Positions 17,178 to 25,767 of a DNA stretch of 64,000 bases are shown here, in pieces (the stretch's first letter is position 1; each line of letters starts with the position of its first letter). Position numbers and translations under genes: made by a program. Under the pieces are notes generated by a model that had not been told where the DNA came from, did not search any database, and saw only the letters and a program-made list of their open reading frames with translations. The stretch comes from Leptospira_A sp046736045 (GTDB lineage Bacteria > Spirochaetota > Leptospiria > Leptospirales > Leptospiraceae). Where the stretch lies: NCBI RefSeq assembly GCF_046736045.1, contig NZ_CP177134.1, forward strand, positions 2,976,001 through 3,040,000. Reading direction: 5' to 3'.

Positions 17178-18613
17178 GCTGCGTTCCCCTCTCTTTCTCC
17201 GACTCTCAGGTCTATTTCCTTGAATCCTGCACCCGATGTGGAGATCGTCTTAAGCAAGTTATAGATCATAATCAACAGCCCTATGAAATACATTCCTCCT
17301 CCGATTCCTCTGAACAATCTGTACGGTTTCAATGTTTCGGTGATTTGCACCCAGTTCGGATATTTTAATGCTCCTGTTTCATCTACGGCTCTCCACATGG
17401 ATCCTTCCGTAATTCCCGAAACCCACATGGAAACGATATAGAGTAAAATCCCCAAAGTAGCGATCCAGAAGTGAATGTTTGCCAGTTTTTCAGAATATAG
17501 ATTTGTATTCCAGATCCTTGGAACCAGATAGTATAACACGGCGAAGGACATCATTCCCACCCAACCGAGTGTTCCTCCGTGAACGTGACCTACGATCCAG
17601 TCCGTATTATGGCCAAGTGCGCTGACAGCGCGGATGGCGAGAAGTGGTCCTTCGAAGGTGGACATTCCGTAAAATGTGATTCCCACAAGTAACATCTTTA
17701 GGGTGGCATCTGTTTTTATCTTTTCTTTAGCCTGCGTTAGGGTAAGGAATCCGTTTAACATTCCTCCCCAGGAAGGCATCCAAAGCATGATACTGAAAAC
17801 AACTCCCGTTGTTTGCAACCAATCAGGAAGAGGTGAGTATAACAAATGATGAGGTCCGGCCCAAATATACAGAAAGATCAAACTCCAGAAATGGATGATG
17901 GACAATCTATGACTGTAAATCGGTTGTTTGATATGTTTAGGAAGATAATAGTACATCAATCCCAAAAACGGTGTAGTGAGAACAAATGCCACGGCGTTAT
18001 GTCCGTACCACCATTGGATGTTGGCATCATATACTCCTGAAAAGACCGAATAGGATTTAAACCAACCCACAGGAACGGATAGATTGTTTACGATAAACAA
18101 AATCGGAATCGTCACCCAGGATGCGATGTAAAACCAAATGGCGGCATAAAGTTGTTTTTCCTGCCTGGTGAATATGGTTGCAAAGTAGTTTATGATAAAA
18201 ATAACAAACCAAACAACGATTAATAGATCCAAAGGCCATTCCAATTCCGCGTATTCTTTTGATTGGCTTAGTCCCAAAGGAAGAGTGACCGCTGCAAGTG
18301 CAATTGTTATATTGTAAAGGACGAAATGGATTTTCGCCAACGTATCGCTCCAGATTCGGACACGGCACAATCTCTGAACCGTATGATAGCCGGTTGCAAA
18401 GATAATGCTCAAAGCAAACCCGAAAATTGCAGCATTTGTATGTAAAGGACGAAGTCTTCCAAATGTAAAATAGGGCCCGAAGTTTAGTTCGGGATAAACC
18501 ATTTGGAAAGCAATCCAAACTCCAACTAACATAGAGGCTACGCCCCAAACTAAAGCTGAGAGTATGAATCCTTTTACGATTCCATCATTGTATTTCTGTT
18601 CTAACGAACTCAT
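17174..18613 (-). CDS. ccoN: CcoN, catalytic subunit I of cbb3 oxidase
   Basis: The haem-copper oxidase subunit I (479 residues, about 12 helices) that reduces oxygen at high affinity in the inner membrane. Copper and haem ligand regions are recognisable: WWYGHNAVAF near residue 205, GPHHLLYSPLPDW near 250, and the C-terminal HVHGGTLGWVGM near 345. The first gene of the ccoNOQPGHIS operon. A near-perfect FNR-type box lies about 100 bp upstream of its ATG, and GGAG precedes the start. Confidence 0.97.
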   Translation of the reverse strand: MSSLEQKYNDGIVKGFILSALVWGVASMLVGVWIAFQMVYPELNFGPYFTFGRLRPLHTNAAIFGFALSIIFATGYHTVQRLCRVRIWSDTLAKIHFVLYNITIALAAVTLPLGLSQSKEYAELEWPLDLLIVVWFVIFIINYFATIFTRQEKQLYAAIWFYIASWVTIPILFIVNNLSVPVGWFKSYSVFSGVYDANIQWWYGHNAVAFVLTTPFLGLMYYYLPKHIKQPIYSHRLSIIHFWSLIFLYIWAGPHHLLYSPLPDWLQTTGVVFSIMLWMPSWGGMLNGFLTLTQAKEKIKTDATLKMLLVGITFYGMSTFEGPLLAIRAVSALGHNTDWIVGHVHGGTLGWVGMMSFAVLYYLVPRIWNTNLYSEKLANIHFWIATLGILLYIVSMWVSGITEGSMWRAVDETGALKYPNWVQITETLKPYRLFRGIGGGMYFIGLLIMIYNLLKTISTSGAGFKEIDLRVGEREGNAA

Positions 18614-18711
18614 TCTTGGTTTCTCCGGTTTTTCCTAGAAGAATGTCTTCCATTCAAAAGATTGGATAAGAGAAAGCAAGAAATCGAGTTTGGGATTGAG
18701 CTTGATTCGTT

Positions 18712-18725
18712 ATGATATATATCAA
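18712..18725 (-). promoter_or_regulatory. FNR/FixK-type box upstream of ccoN
   Basis: On the minus strand this reads TTGATATATATCAT, i.e. TTGAT-N4-ATCAT, one base off a perfect FNR palindrome. It is centred about 105 bp before the ccoN ATG. It resembles the perfect box at 9061-9074 before the Crp/Fnr gene. Confidence 0.65.
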
Positions 18726-18894
18726 ACTTATAGAGCGATAAAGTAGTGTGAGTAAAAATCGGAAATTAAATGATATATCTCTTCCTTTGATTCTATTTGA
18801 GATTTAGAATCTTTTATAAAACAATCGGTTGTTTGGTGCTATTTTTTTTCCGGAACGGAATTCGCCAAGGGTTTGTTTCAGAAATCGTTTGTAC

Positions 18895-18930
18895 ATAAAA
18901 AAAGTAGGTAGAAAAAATTCTACCTACTTC
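18895..18930 (-). terminator. Strong intrinsic terminator of the small membrane protein gene
   Basis: A 12-bp perfect stem (AAGTAGGTAGAA with TTCTACCTACTT) and a 4-base loop, followed on the minus strand by a run of seven T. It starts 23 bp after the stop codon of the gene at 18952. Confidence 0.85.
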
Positions 18931-18951
18931 GTTTTCACCTAATGAAAGGTT

Positions 18952-19236
18952 TTATATTTCTCTGGGATGTTTGATGTAGTGTAGTGCCAACCAAACCGTT
19001 CCAAAGACAACACCTGCATATGCTAGAACCGCAGTGACGACATCTATCGCTGGGAGCAGGAATGCGATCGGCGCTATTTTATCCGCCGTAATTCTAGTGG
19101 CTTCTCCCACTAGCATAAACAAACCGCCGAGCCCTATCAGATGATAGTGGACAATCGCCTCTTTTGATACTTTTGCAAATCGAGCAAAAACAGGAACCGC
19201 TAACAAAGCTAACGCAAAAATCGTTATAGCATTCAT
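18952..19236 (-). CDS. Conserved-looking small membrane protein, unknown function
   Basis: A 94-residue hydrophobic protein with three likely helices (about 3-20, 30-50, 58-88), with His residues in IVHYHLIGLGG and LHYIKHP. It is expressed as a single gene: an unusually strong ribosome site (AGGAGGTGA, 19243-19251) stands 6 bases before the ATG, a TTGACA -35-like element lies at 19308-19313, and a strong terminator follows. These signals suggest high expression. I recognise no family; the position next to the cco operon may or may not be meaningful. Confidence 0.75.
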   Translation of the reverse strand: MNAITIFALALLAVPVFARFAKVSKEAIVHYHLIGLGGLFMLVGEATRITADKIAPIAFLLPAIDVVTAVLAYAGVVFGTVWLALHYIKHPREI

Positions 19237-19452
19237 TTTTGGTCACCTCCTCTTTTGTACATTAGACGGAAGTTTGTGTTAAAATATTTTCAAAAAAACC
19301 GTAAAAGTGTCAAAAAATATGTCATTAGTTTGGCAAACTCATAATGATCGACTGAATTGTCAACTGGAATCGATTAGAGCACAATGGTCAGAGTCCTATG
19401 TTCCTTGCCAATGGCCGGGCAATCGGATGAGCTGGAAACCTGAGTCATCATA

Positions 19453-20043
19453 GTGAAGCTACTTGAAACGAAAAAAAATTGGATCTTTGATATGGATGGC
19501 ACCTTAACACTTGCGATGCATGACTTTGCTGCCATTAAGCAGGAGTTAGGTTTGCCAATGGATTTGGACATTCTGACTTCTATCGGACTTCTCCCGTCGG
19601 AAGAGGCTAAGTCCAAACACATTCATCTGAATGAAATCGAATTGGAGATTGCAAAAAAGGCGATTGCATCTCCCGGTAGCTCCAAGTTACTAAAACAAAT
19701 TCGGGAAAGATCACATCAGATCGGTATACTCACTCGAAATTGTTTTATAAACTCCATTGAAACTTTGAAAGCATCCGGTCTTGGAGAATATTTTTCACCT
19801 GAATTCATTTTATGCAGAGAACATGCAGAACCAAAACCAAGTCCTGCGGGAATTTTAAATCTTTTGAATCGTTGGAATGCAAAACCGGAAGAAACTTTGA
19901 TGATAGGAGATTATCTTTTTGATTTGGAAGCGGGAACAGCTGCGGGAGTTGAAACCGTTTATATAGATCCGGAAGGGATGTTTCCTTTCAAAAATTCTGC
20001 GACTTACTGTGTGAAACGATTGGATGAAATCCTGAATCTTTGA
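19453..20043 (+). CDS. HAD-superfamily phosphatase
   Basis: A 196-residue soluble HAD hydrolase of the beta-phosphoglucomutase/Gph type. Motif 1 is DMDGTLT (residues about 13-19), motif 2 the Thr in GILTRNC, motif 3 the Lys in AEPKPSPAG, and motif 4 GDYLFDLEAG. It starts with GTG. The substrate is probably a small phosphorylated metabolite but cannot be named. It converges on the kinase gene with no gap between the stop codons. Confidence 0.9.
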   Translation: MKLLETKKNWIFDMDGTLTLAMHDFAAIKQELGLPMDLDILTSIGLLPSEEAKSKHIHLNEIELEIAKKAIASPGSSKLLKQIRERSHQIGILTRNCFINSIETLKASGLGEYFSPEFILCREHAEPKPSPAGILNLLNRWNAKPEETLMIGDYLFDLEAGTAAGVETVYIDPEGMFPFKNSATYCVKRLDEILNL

Positions 20044-21510
20044 TCAGTTTGAGGGAAACGGAATCTCAATTAAAACGGAAACCCCTTTTATATTTTCGAT
20101 GTCGATGGTTCCTCCGATTTGTTTGATCAATAATCTGACAAGAGAAAGACCGATTCCCGATTGTTCATTGATTTTGGCTTCTGAAAATCCGTGTCCGTTA
20201 TCTATGATTTTCAAAATCAACTTACCCTCAATCGGTTTTACGGAAACGAATATTTCCCCTTTTCCGTCTTCCAAATATATGTGTTTGATCGAATTCATCA
20301 AAAGTTCGTTCAATACCAGACACAAAACGACTGCTAATTTCAAATCCATTTCCGTATGATTCAAGTCATAACGGATTTGGATCTTATCATCGACATTATA
20401 AGCATTTGCAAGAGTTTTACACAATCTCAGAACATAATGATCGAATTGGATACGATTGAGTTCGCTGCCTGTATCATTGTATAACATTTCATAAATGCCG
20501 GCCATTGCAAGAATTCTGGTTTCCGTGTTTTTGAAAATTTCTTTGATTTGTTTGTCTTCGATTTTTGCGGATTCCAGGTGAAGTAAACTACTAACAACTG
20601 CTAAAGTGTTTTTTACCCTATGTTGCAATTCAATCATTAGAGTGTCTTTGAATGAAAGTAAGTTTGCCAGTTTTCCTTCCATTTGTTTTCTTTCCGATAC
20701 ATCGTAGGTCAGAATGAACAATCCTTCTTTGATCGGCTGGATGCTGAATTCAAAATAGCTTTTGGAACCGTCTGCATGAATGAATTCGATATCACGGTGA
20801 CAATAATCCCTATTTTTCATACAAGAGGCCAGAATTTGATACAACTCCTGTTTTTCTATTCCGGGATTGCATTCAAACAAGGATTTTCCCAAAAAATCCT
20901 GTACGGTTCTTCTTCCATACTTGGCAGCGCTCTCATTGATATACAAGTATGTCCAATCATATCCTAAAATCTGACAACCTTCTATCATTGAATCGAGAGT
21001 ACTTCGGAATCGGTCCGCAGTATTTCTCAGTTCGATATCGGAATCGATTAACTGTCTGTTTGCTGCTTCCAATTCTTCGGATGTGACTGCAAGCTCCGTA
21101 TTTTTCTCCAAAACATGAATTCTCGCTTCATACAAACGGAATGCCATTCTGATGGAGGTGGATAGGATATGGATTCCGGAAGATTTCAAAACATAACCGT
21201 AAGAGGTGATGGATTCTGTTTTTTTCACAATGTCCGGCTCCATATGAGATGAGACAAAAATGATCGGGATGTCTTTGATTTCCAAGATCTCTCTTGCTGT
21301 TTCCGTTCCGTCCATTCCGTATCCCAAATCTATATCCATTAGAACAAGGTCGATTTGATCGGCAGAAGAACGGATATAATCAATCGCTTTGCTGCCATTG
21401 GATGCGGTAATGATATGAAAAGAATCTTCAAGTTGTCTGCTTGTGGCCATTGCGATAATCGCTTCATCTTCAACAAGCAGGATGTTCTTTTTTAAAGTAG
21501 CTGTTTCCAT
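20044..21510 (-). CDS. REC-PAS-HisKA_2 hybrid sensor kinase
   Basis: A 488-residue cytoplasmic protein with a receiver domain at the N-terminus (VEDEAII, phospho-acceptor in VLMDIDLG, residues about 8-125), a short coiled linker, a PAS domain (about 165-285, ending LFILTYDVSERKQ), and a HisKA_2/HWE-type kinase core with IELQHRVKNTLAVVSSLLHL near 295-315 and IIDNGHGF near 445. This REC-kinase order suggests it receives phosphate or a signal from another kinase and relays it. No partner gene is adjacent. Confidence 0.93.
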   Translation of the reverse strand: METATLKKNILLVEDEAIIAMATSRQLEDSFHIITASNGSKAIDYIRSSADQIDLVLMDIDLGYGMDGTETAREILEIKDIPIIFVSSHMEPDIVKKTESITSYGYVLKSSGIHILSTSIRMAFRLYEARIHVLEKNTELAVTSEELEAANRQLIDSDIELRNTADRFRSTLDSMIEGCQILGYDWTYLYINESAAKYGRRTVQDFLGKSLFECNPGIEKQELYQILASCMKNRDYCHRDIEFIHADGSKSYFEFSIQPIKEGLFILTYDVSERKQMEGKLANLLSFKDTLMIELQHRVKNTLAVVSSLLHLESAKIEDKQIKEIFKNTETRILAMAGIYEMLYNDTGSELNRIQFDHYVLRLCKTLANAYNVDDKIQIRYDLNHTEMDLKLAVVLCLVLNELLMNSIKHIYLEDGKGEIFVSVKPIEGKLILKIIDNGHGFSEAKINEQSGIGLSLVRLLIKQIGGTIDIENIKGVSVLIEIPFPSN

Positions 21511-21979
21511 TATAATTCGATCATCCCGGGGAAATAGGTAGACGAAGAAAAATAAAAAAGAATCAAGAGTTTCAAGAGGAATTTAAAATATAAGCAAATT
21601 AGATTGTTGTCAATGAAGAAAAGATAATGCCTGTAAGGAGTTGTTTTTCCCCTTTCCGGCGGTAAAAAGTAAAATACAGCCGGTTTCCTGAAAATAATTC
21701 TCCATTCGATTGTTCTTAGCTGGGAATTTAGGTAGAAACCCCTGGGGCAGTGGACGGTTTTTAGGGATGGGTCTTCCCTCGATTTGTTGCAGGTTAAAAT
21801 CTTTGTATCGCGTTTCAAAAGGGGCAACAAATAGAAAGAAAGCCTGTAAGAAGATTACAAGCCCACTCGAATGAGTAGCTATCTGCTCTTCCGAACTGAA
21901 TACATGAAAATCGAATCTAACGCTTCGATTCAGTAAAATAGTTTCCTGAATTCAAATCTGAATTTAAAACATACTTACG
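21511..21979. other. 469-bp divergent intergenic region
   Basis: The region lies between two divergent sensor kinase genes. It contains a small TGTAA/TTACA hairpin near 21845-21860 and an inverted pair AATTCA / TGAATT (21949-21964) 15 bp before the hybrid kinase ATG. A 106-codon open frame on the minus strand looks non-coding. Nothing else was recognised. Confidence 0.4.
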
Positions 21980-24900
21980 ATGCCTTTGTTTCTCCAAAGA
22001 AAATGGATCTATCCGATCCTGTTGTTCTTTACCATTCAATGCAAACAACTGTTCCATATCGACAAACCTCCTGTTGTTAAGGATGGCATCTTGGATTTGC
22101 GGGAACATTGGGATTTCGAAAAACAAGGACGCTTGAGTCTTGATGGCGAATGGAAATTTTACTGGAACCTACTTTATTCGGAATTAACGAACCAATCCTC
22201 ATACCAGTTGGAGACTGTTCCCGGAACATGGACTGAATATAAAGATGGCGATGGCGTTCTGCCTAGCTTCGGTTATGCGACATACCGCATGAATTTATAT
22301 CTTCCAAAACCTAGCGAAGATATGGCGATTAAGATGTTGGAAGCTTCCACTTCTTATAATTTATATGTAAACGGTCAAAAGGTATTATCAAGCGGAGTTG
22401 TAGGAAAAACAAAAGAAACAAGTTTTCCTTTGTACCGACCGGGAGTGAGTCCTTCTTTCCGGCTGAACGAATCCAATGAGATCGTCATAGAAGTATCCAA
22501 TTTTTACCATTCCAAATCGGGGGTTTGGGCTAAAGTATTTATCGGAAAACATGATGAGCTGGTATCATTTCGAGAAAAAACAATCTGGCTGGATATATTT
22601 ATTTGCGGGGGAGTTTGCATCGCATTCTTTTATCACTTCAGTTTGTTTGCACTTCTTCGGGGAGTATTATCCCATTTATTTTTTTCATTTATCGGAGTGG
22701 TTGCATTCATTCGGATTGCTTTGACAGGAGAGCGGTTTTTATATTCCATTCTGCCTGATTTTGGGTTTAATCTCGGTTATGTTCTGGAACTTCTTTCCGT
22801 ATATGTCGGTGGAATGGTATTGGCATTATTCATTCGTTCCGTGTTCCCCAATGAATTTTCAAAGAAGGTCATGTATTTTTTTTCGGCAGGTTTTTTTGTC
22901 CTTAGTTTGACGGTATTGTTTACAGACTTATATATTTATTCGCAAAGTATTCCCGTATTCAGTTTCTTAATTGTAATCGAATGCATTTATATCGTCTATG
23001 TATTGGTCAAAGCCATCAGAAACGATCGGGTAGGTGCCTGGATCGGACTTATCATTTGTTTTTTGTTATTCATTATGATTCTCAATGATATTCTGTATGC
23101 GAATATGGTAATCAATACCACTTATATATTGTCGTATGGGATTTCTCTTTTTTTCGTTGCGCAGGCTTTTATCATTTCGAAACAATTCGCAAGTTCCTAT
23201 CATCTTTCCCAAAAGTTAAGTGAGGATTTACAAAAATCAAACGACCGTTTGGTTTCCATAGACAGGCTAAAGGATGAATTTCTTGCAAATACTTCTCATG
23301 AATTGAGAACTCCTTTGCAAGGCATTATAGGAATTGCCGATTCTTTGCAAAGAGGAGTCGGCGGACCTATGTCAAACTTTGTGGAAGAACAGATGGGATT
23401 GATTGTAAAAAGCGGAGAAAGACTTTCCAGGCTTGTTAACGATATACTTGATTTTTCCAAGTTGAAACACAGTGACCTTCGTTTGAAAAGTATTCCGGTT
23501 GATCTTTACCAAGCTGTTAATTTCACGCTTATACTGAATCAAGTCGGTTTAGATGTAACGATCGTTAAGATGGAAAACCAGGTGCCTGAGAATTTTCCAA
23601 ACTTATATGCCGATGAAAACAGACTTCAACAGATTCTGCAAAATCTGATCGCGAACGCAGTTAAATTCACCGAAAAAGGTGTGATTGTTGTTACAGCCAA
23701 AATTCTTCCGAATCAAATGGCGGAAATCAGTGTTACCGATACCGGCGTTGGAATCGAAGAAAAAAATCAGGAAAGGATATTTGATTTTTTTGAACAGGTG
23801 GAAAGCGGAGATTCCCGTAATTCCGGAGGAACGGGACTCGGTCTTGCCATCAGCAGGGCACTTGTTAATTTGCATGGTGGGATGATCGGAGTGGATTCGG
23901 AGTGGGGAAAAGGTTCCCGTTTTTATTTCACATTACCATTGTTAAGTGATTCCGTCCGGCTCGAGGCCGAACCTGCAAAAAAAATACATACAACCGATAT
24001 TAAAAACGACGAATTGATCTTTTTACAATCCATAGATACTTCTTTGATCAACAAATCGATGTTTAATTTTGAAGAAGTGAAGATTTTAGTTGTGGATGAT
24101 GAGCCGATTAATTTGCAAGTGATTCGAAACTATCTGAGTTTGCAAAAAATTCAAGCGGTTACTGTTTCCAGTGGTAAAGAAGCGTTGGAATTATTGGTTC
24201 CCGATCATTCTTTCCAAGCTGTGATTCTTGATATGATGATGCCAAGGCTTTCCGGATTGGAAACTGCAAGAGAAATCAGAAAAAAACATTCCACTTTGGA
24301 ATTGCCTATTCTGATGCTTACCGCAAAAACTCAGGACAAAGATTTGATAGCAGCTTTGAATGCGGGTGTGAATGATTATTTGATCAAACCTTTTGATTAT
24401 GAACAATTGGCTCTTCGCGTGAGCAACATGCTCCGGCTTTTGCAAAGTCATAAGGATCACCTGGAGCGGGAGTCCGAAAAGAAAATCGCAGTCAATCATG
24501 TCAGACAAAGAATCAACCTGGATCTTCACGATCATTTGGGTGCAAGGCTTACCGATTTGAAATTTTTATCGGAAGAACTATTGAACTCGGAAGGCACGGA
24601 TCGAGTGTTATTCGAAAAAATCATCGGAAATGTGAATTCAGCCATACAGATTTTAAGAGATCAAATGTTGAAGATCGAAGACTTGGGTCTTTTAAGTGAA
24701 AACTTTATCAAAGGAATCAATTTGGTAATGCTTCGGCGTTATTCCGATGCGGATCGGGATTTTGATTTTCAAGCAGATGAAAAATTGATTCATTTCTTTT
24801 CCTCTCAGAGAAATGAAAACAGTATGATCGAGTTGTATAGCATCGTTAATGAAATCACAAGTAACGATCTAAAATACGGCGAGGGAGTATCAAAATGGAA

Positions 24901-25102
24901 TTTTATATTAGAAAATAACGAAATACTAATGGATATGAAAGCCGGATCGCGTTATCGTTTGCAAAAACATAAAACCGGAAGAGGAACTGAAAATCTTGTA
25001 TTTCGGATCTCCAAACTCGGAGGAAGAATGAAACTTAGGTTTGAAGAAAATATATATCATATGGAATTGAAATTAGACAAGGAAGCATTTTCCCTTCAGT
25101 AA
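21980..25102 (+). CDS. 7TM hybrid histidine kinase with second, HisKA_3-like module
   Basis: A 1040-residue membrane sensor. The N-terminus is a signal or lipoprotein-like sequence (LLFFTIQC), followed by a beta-sandwich extracellular domain of the 7TMR-DISM type (about 35-190), seven membrane helices (about 205-405), a HisKA domain with ANTSHELRTPLQG (His near 439), an ATPase domain with DTGVGI near 587 and GGTGLGLAIS near 615, and a receiver (VVDDE near 700, Asp in ILDMMMP near 750, IKPF near 802). After it, residues 838-1040 hold INLDLHDHLGARLTDL and EITSNDLKYGEG, like a HisKA_3 kinase but without a clear DNG motif. A NarL-type regulator follows by a few bases. Confidence 0.9.
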   Translation: MPLFLQRKWIYPILLFFTIQCKQLFHIDKPPVVKDGILDLREHWDFEKQGRLSLDGEWKFYWNLLYSELTNQSSYQLETVPGTWTEYKDGDGVLPSFGYATYRMNLYLPKPSEDMAIKMLEASTSYNLYVNGQKVLSSGVVGKTKETSFPLYRPGVSPSFRLNESNEIVIEVSNFYHSKSGVWAKVFIGKHDELVSFREKTIWLDIFICGGVCIAFFYHFSLFALLRGVLSHLFFSFIGVVAFIRIALTGERFLYSILPDFGFNLGYVLELLSVYVGGMVLALFIRSVFPNEFSKKVMYFFSAGFFVLSLTVLFTDLYIYSQSIPVFSFLIVIECIYIVYVLVKAIRNDRVGAWIGLIICFLLFIMILNDILYANMVINTTYILSYGISLFFVAQAFIISKQFASSYHLSQKLSEDLQKSNDRLVSIDRLKDEFLANTSHELRTPLQGIIGIADSLQRGVGGPMSNFVEEQMGLIVKSGERLSRLVNDILDFSKLKHSDLRLKSIPVDLYQAVNFTLILNQVGLDVTIVKMENQVPENFPNLYADENRLQQILQNLIANAVKFTEKGVIVVTAKILPNQMAEISVTDTGVGIEEKNQERIFDFFEQVESGDSRNSGGTGLGLAISRALVNLHGGMIGVDSEWGKGSRFYFTLPLLSDSVRLEAEPAKKIHTTDIKNDELIFLQSIDTSLINKSMFNFEEVKILVVDDEPINLQVIRNYLSLQKIQAVTVSSGKEALELLVPDHSFQAVILDMMMPRLSGLETAREIRKKHSTLELPILMLTAKTQDKDLIAALNAGVNDYLIKPFDYEQLALRVSNMLRLLQSHKDHLERESEKKIAVNHVRQRINLDLHDHLGARLTDLKFLSEELLNSEGTDRVLFEKIIGNVNSAIQILRDQMLKIEDLGLLSENFIKGINLVMLRRYSDADRDFDFQADEKLIHFFSSQRNENSMIELYSIVNEITSNDLKYGEGVSKWNFILENNEILMDMKAGSRYRLQKHKTGRGTENLVFRISKLGGRMKLRFEENIYHMELKLDKEAFSLQ

Positions 25103-25115
25103 TGGGATGAGGTTT

Positions 25116-25751
25116 ATGGAAACAAAAGAAATAAAAATCGGAATCGTAGAGAATGACGAAAATTTTAAGAATCAAATTTTAACAATTCTGGAAACAACTC
25201 CAGGAATTCGTTCCGTATCACATTGGGATTCGGCAGAAGCCTATTGGAAAGACGAGAATGGCAAGGAATTGGATATTTTATTTTTAGATATCATGCTGCC
25301 CGGAATGAACGGGGTGGAGCTTGCGGGGAAAATTTCAGAGAGAGATCCGAATATTAGCAAGATCATGCTGAGCAATATGAATTCGGATGAATTGATTTAT
25401 AGCTCTTTAAAAAACGGAGCAATCGGTTATATTCTTAAAGCCGAATTGAAAGATATTGCGGAAGTGATCGATACAATCTTGCAAGGTGGTGCGATCATTA
25501 CTCCTACGATTGCATTCCGCGTATTGAATCATTTTAAAGCGAAGACGAATTTGGGCTCTATCAAGCTGACTGATAAAGAAAATCAGATTTTAGATCAGAT
25601 GGTTCGGGGTAAAACGATCAACCGTGTCGCAGAGTTTTTGGGCGTGAGTAAATATACCATCCAGCATCATGTAAAAAATATTTATAAAAAATTAAATGTC
25701 CACAACCGTGCTGAATTGGTTCGTAAAGCAAATGACATCGGACTTTTGTAA
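25116..25751 (+). CDS. NarL/LuxR-family response regulator
   Basis: About 211 residues: a receiver domain (acidic END, phospho-acceptor in LFLDIMLPGMNG, Lys in YILKAE) and a C-terminal LuxR helix-turn-helix with LTDKENQILDQMVRGK and VSKYTIQHHVKNIYKKL. It is the partner of the hybrid kinase 14 bp upstream. ATG 25116 has GATGAGG 4 bases ahead, so it is preferred to ATG 25107. NarL-type regulators normally pair with HisKA_3 kinases, which fits the extra C-terminal module of that kinase. Confidence 0.93.
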   Translation: METKEIKIGIVENDENFKNQILTILETTPGIRSVSHWDSAEAYWKDENGKELDILFLDIMLPGMNGVELAGKISERDPNISKIMLSNMNSDELIYSSLKNGAIGYILKAELKDIAEVIDTILQGGAIITPTIAFRVLNHFKAKTNLGSIKLTDKENQILDQMVRGKTINRVAEFLGVSKYTIQHHVKNIYKKLNVHNRAELVRKANDIGLL

Positions 25752-25767
25752 TCGTCTAAACTAAACT

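Larger units (their letters stand above)
18614..18951. other. 338-bp region upstream of ccoN
   Basis: The region contains the leader and FNR-type box of the cco operon (18712-18725), a further ATGATATATC half-match near 18770, and, at its far end, the terminator of the small membrane protein gene (18895-18930). The remaining 18740-18890 is AT-rich with no coding potential seen. Confidence 0.5.

Noticed and set aside
19327..19339. AGTTTGGCAAACT palindrome as a LexA-type site
   Set aside because: The spacing differs from the TTTG-N5-CAAA pattern reported for Leptospira LexA, and the location (upstream of the small membrane protein) gives no SOS context.
21510..21830. 106-codon open frame upstream of the REC-PAS kinase
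   Set aside because: No ribosome site, no recognisable domain, unusual composition; it fills an AT-rich divergent intergenic region.
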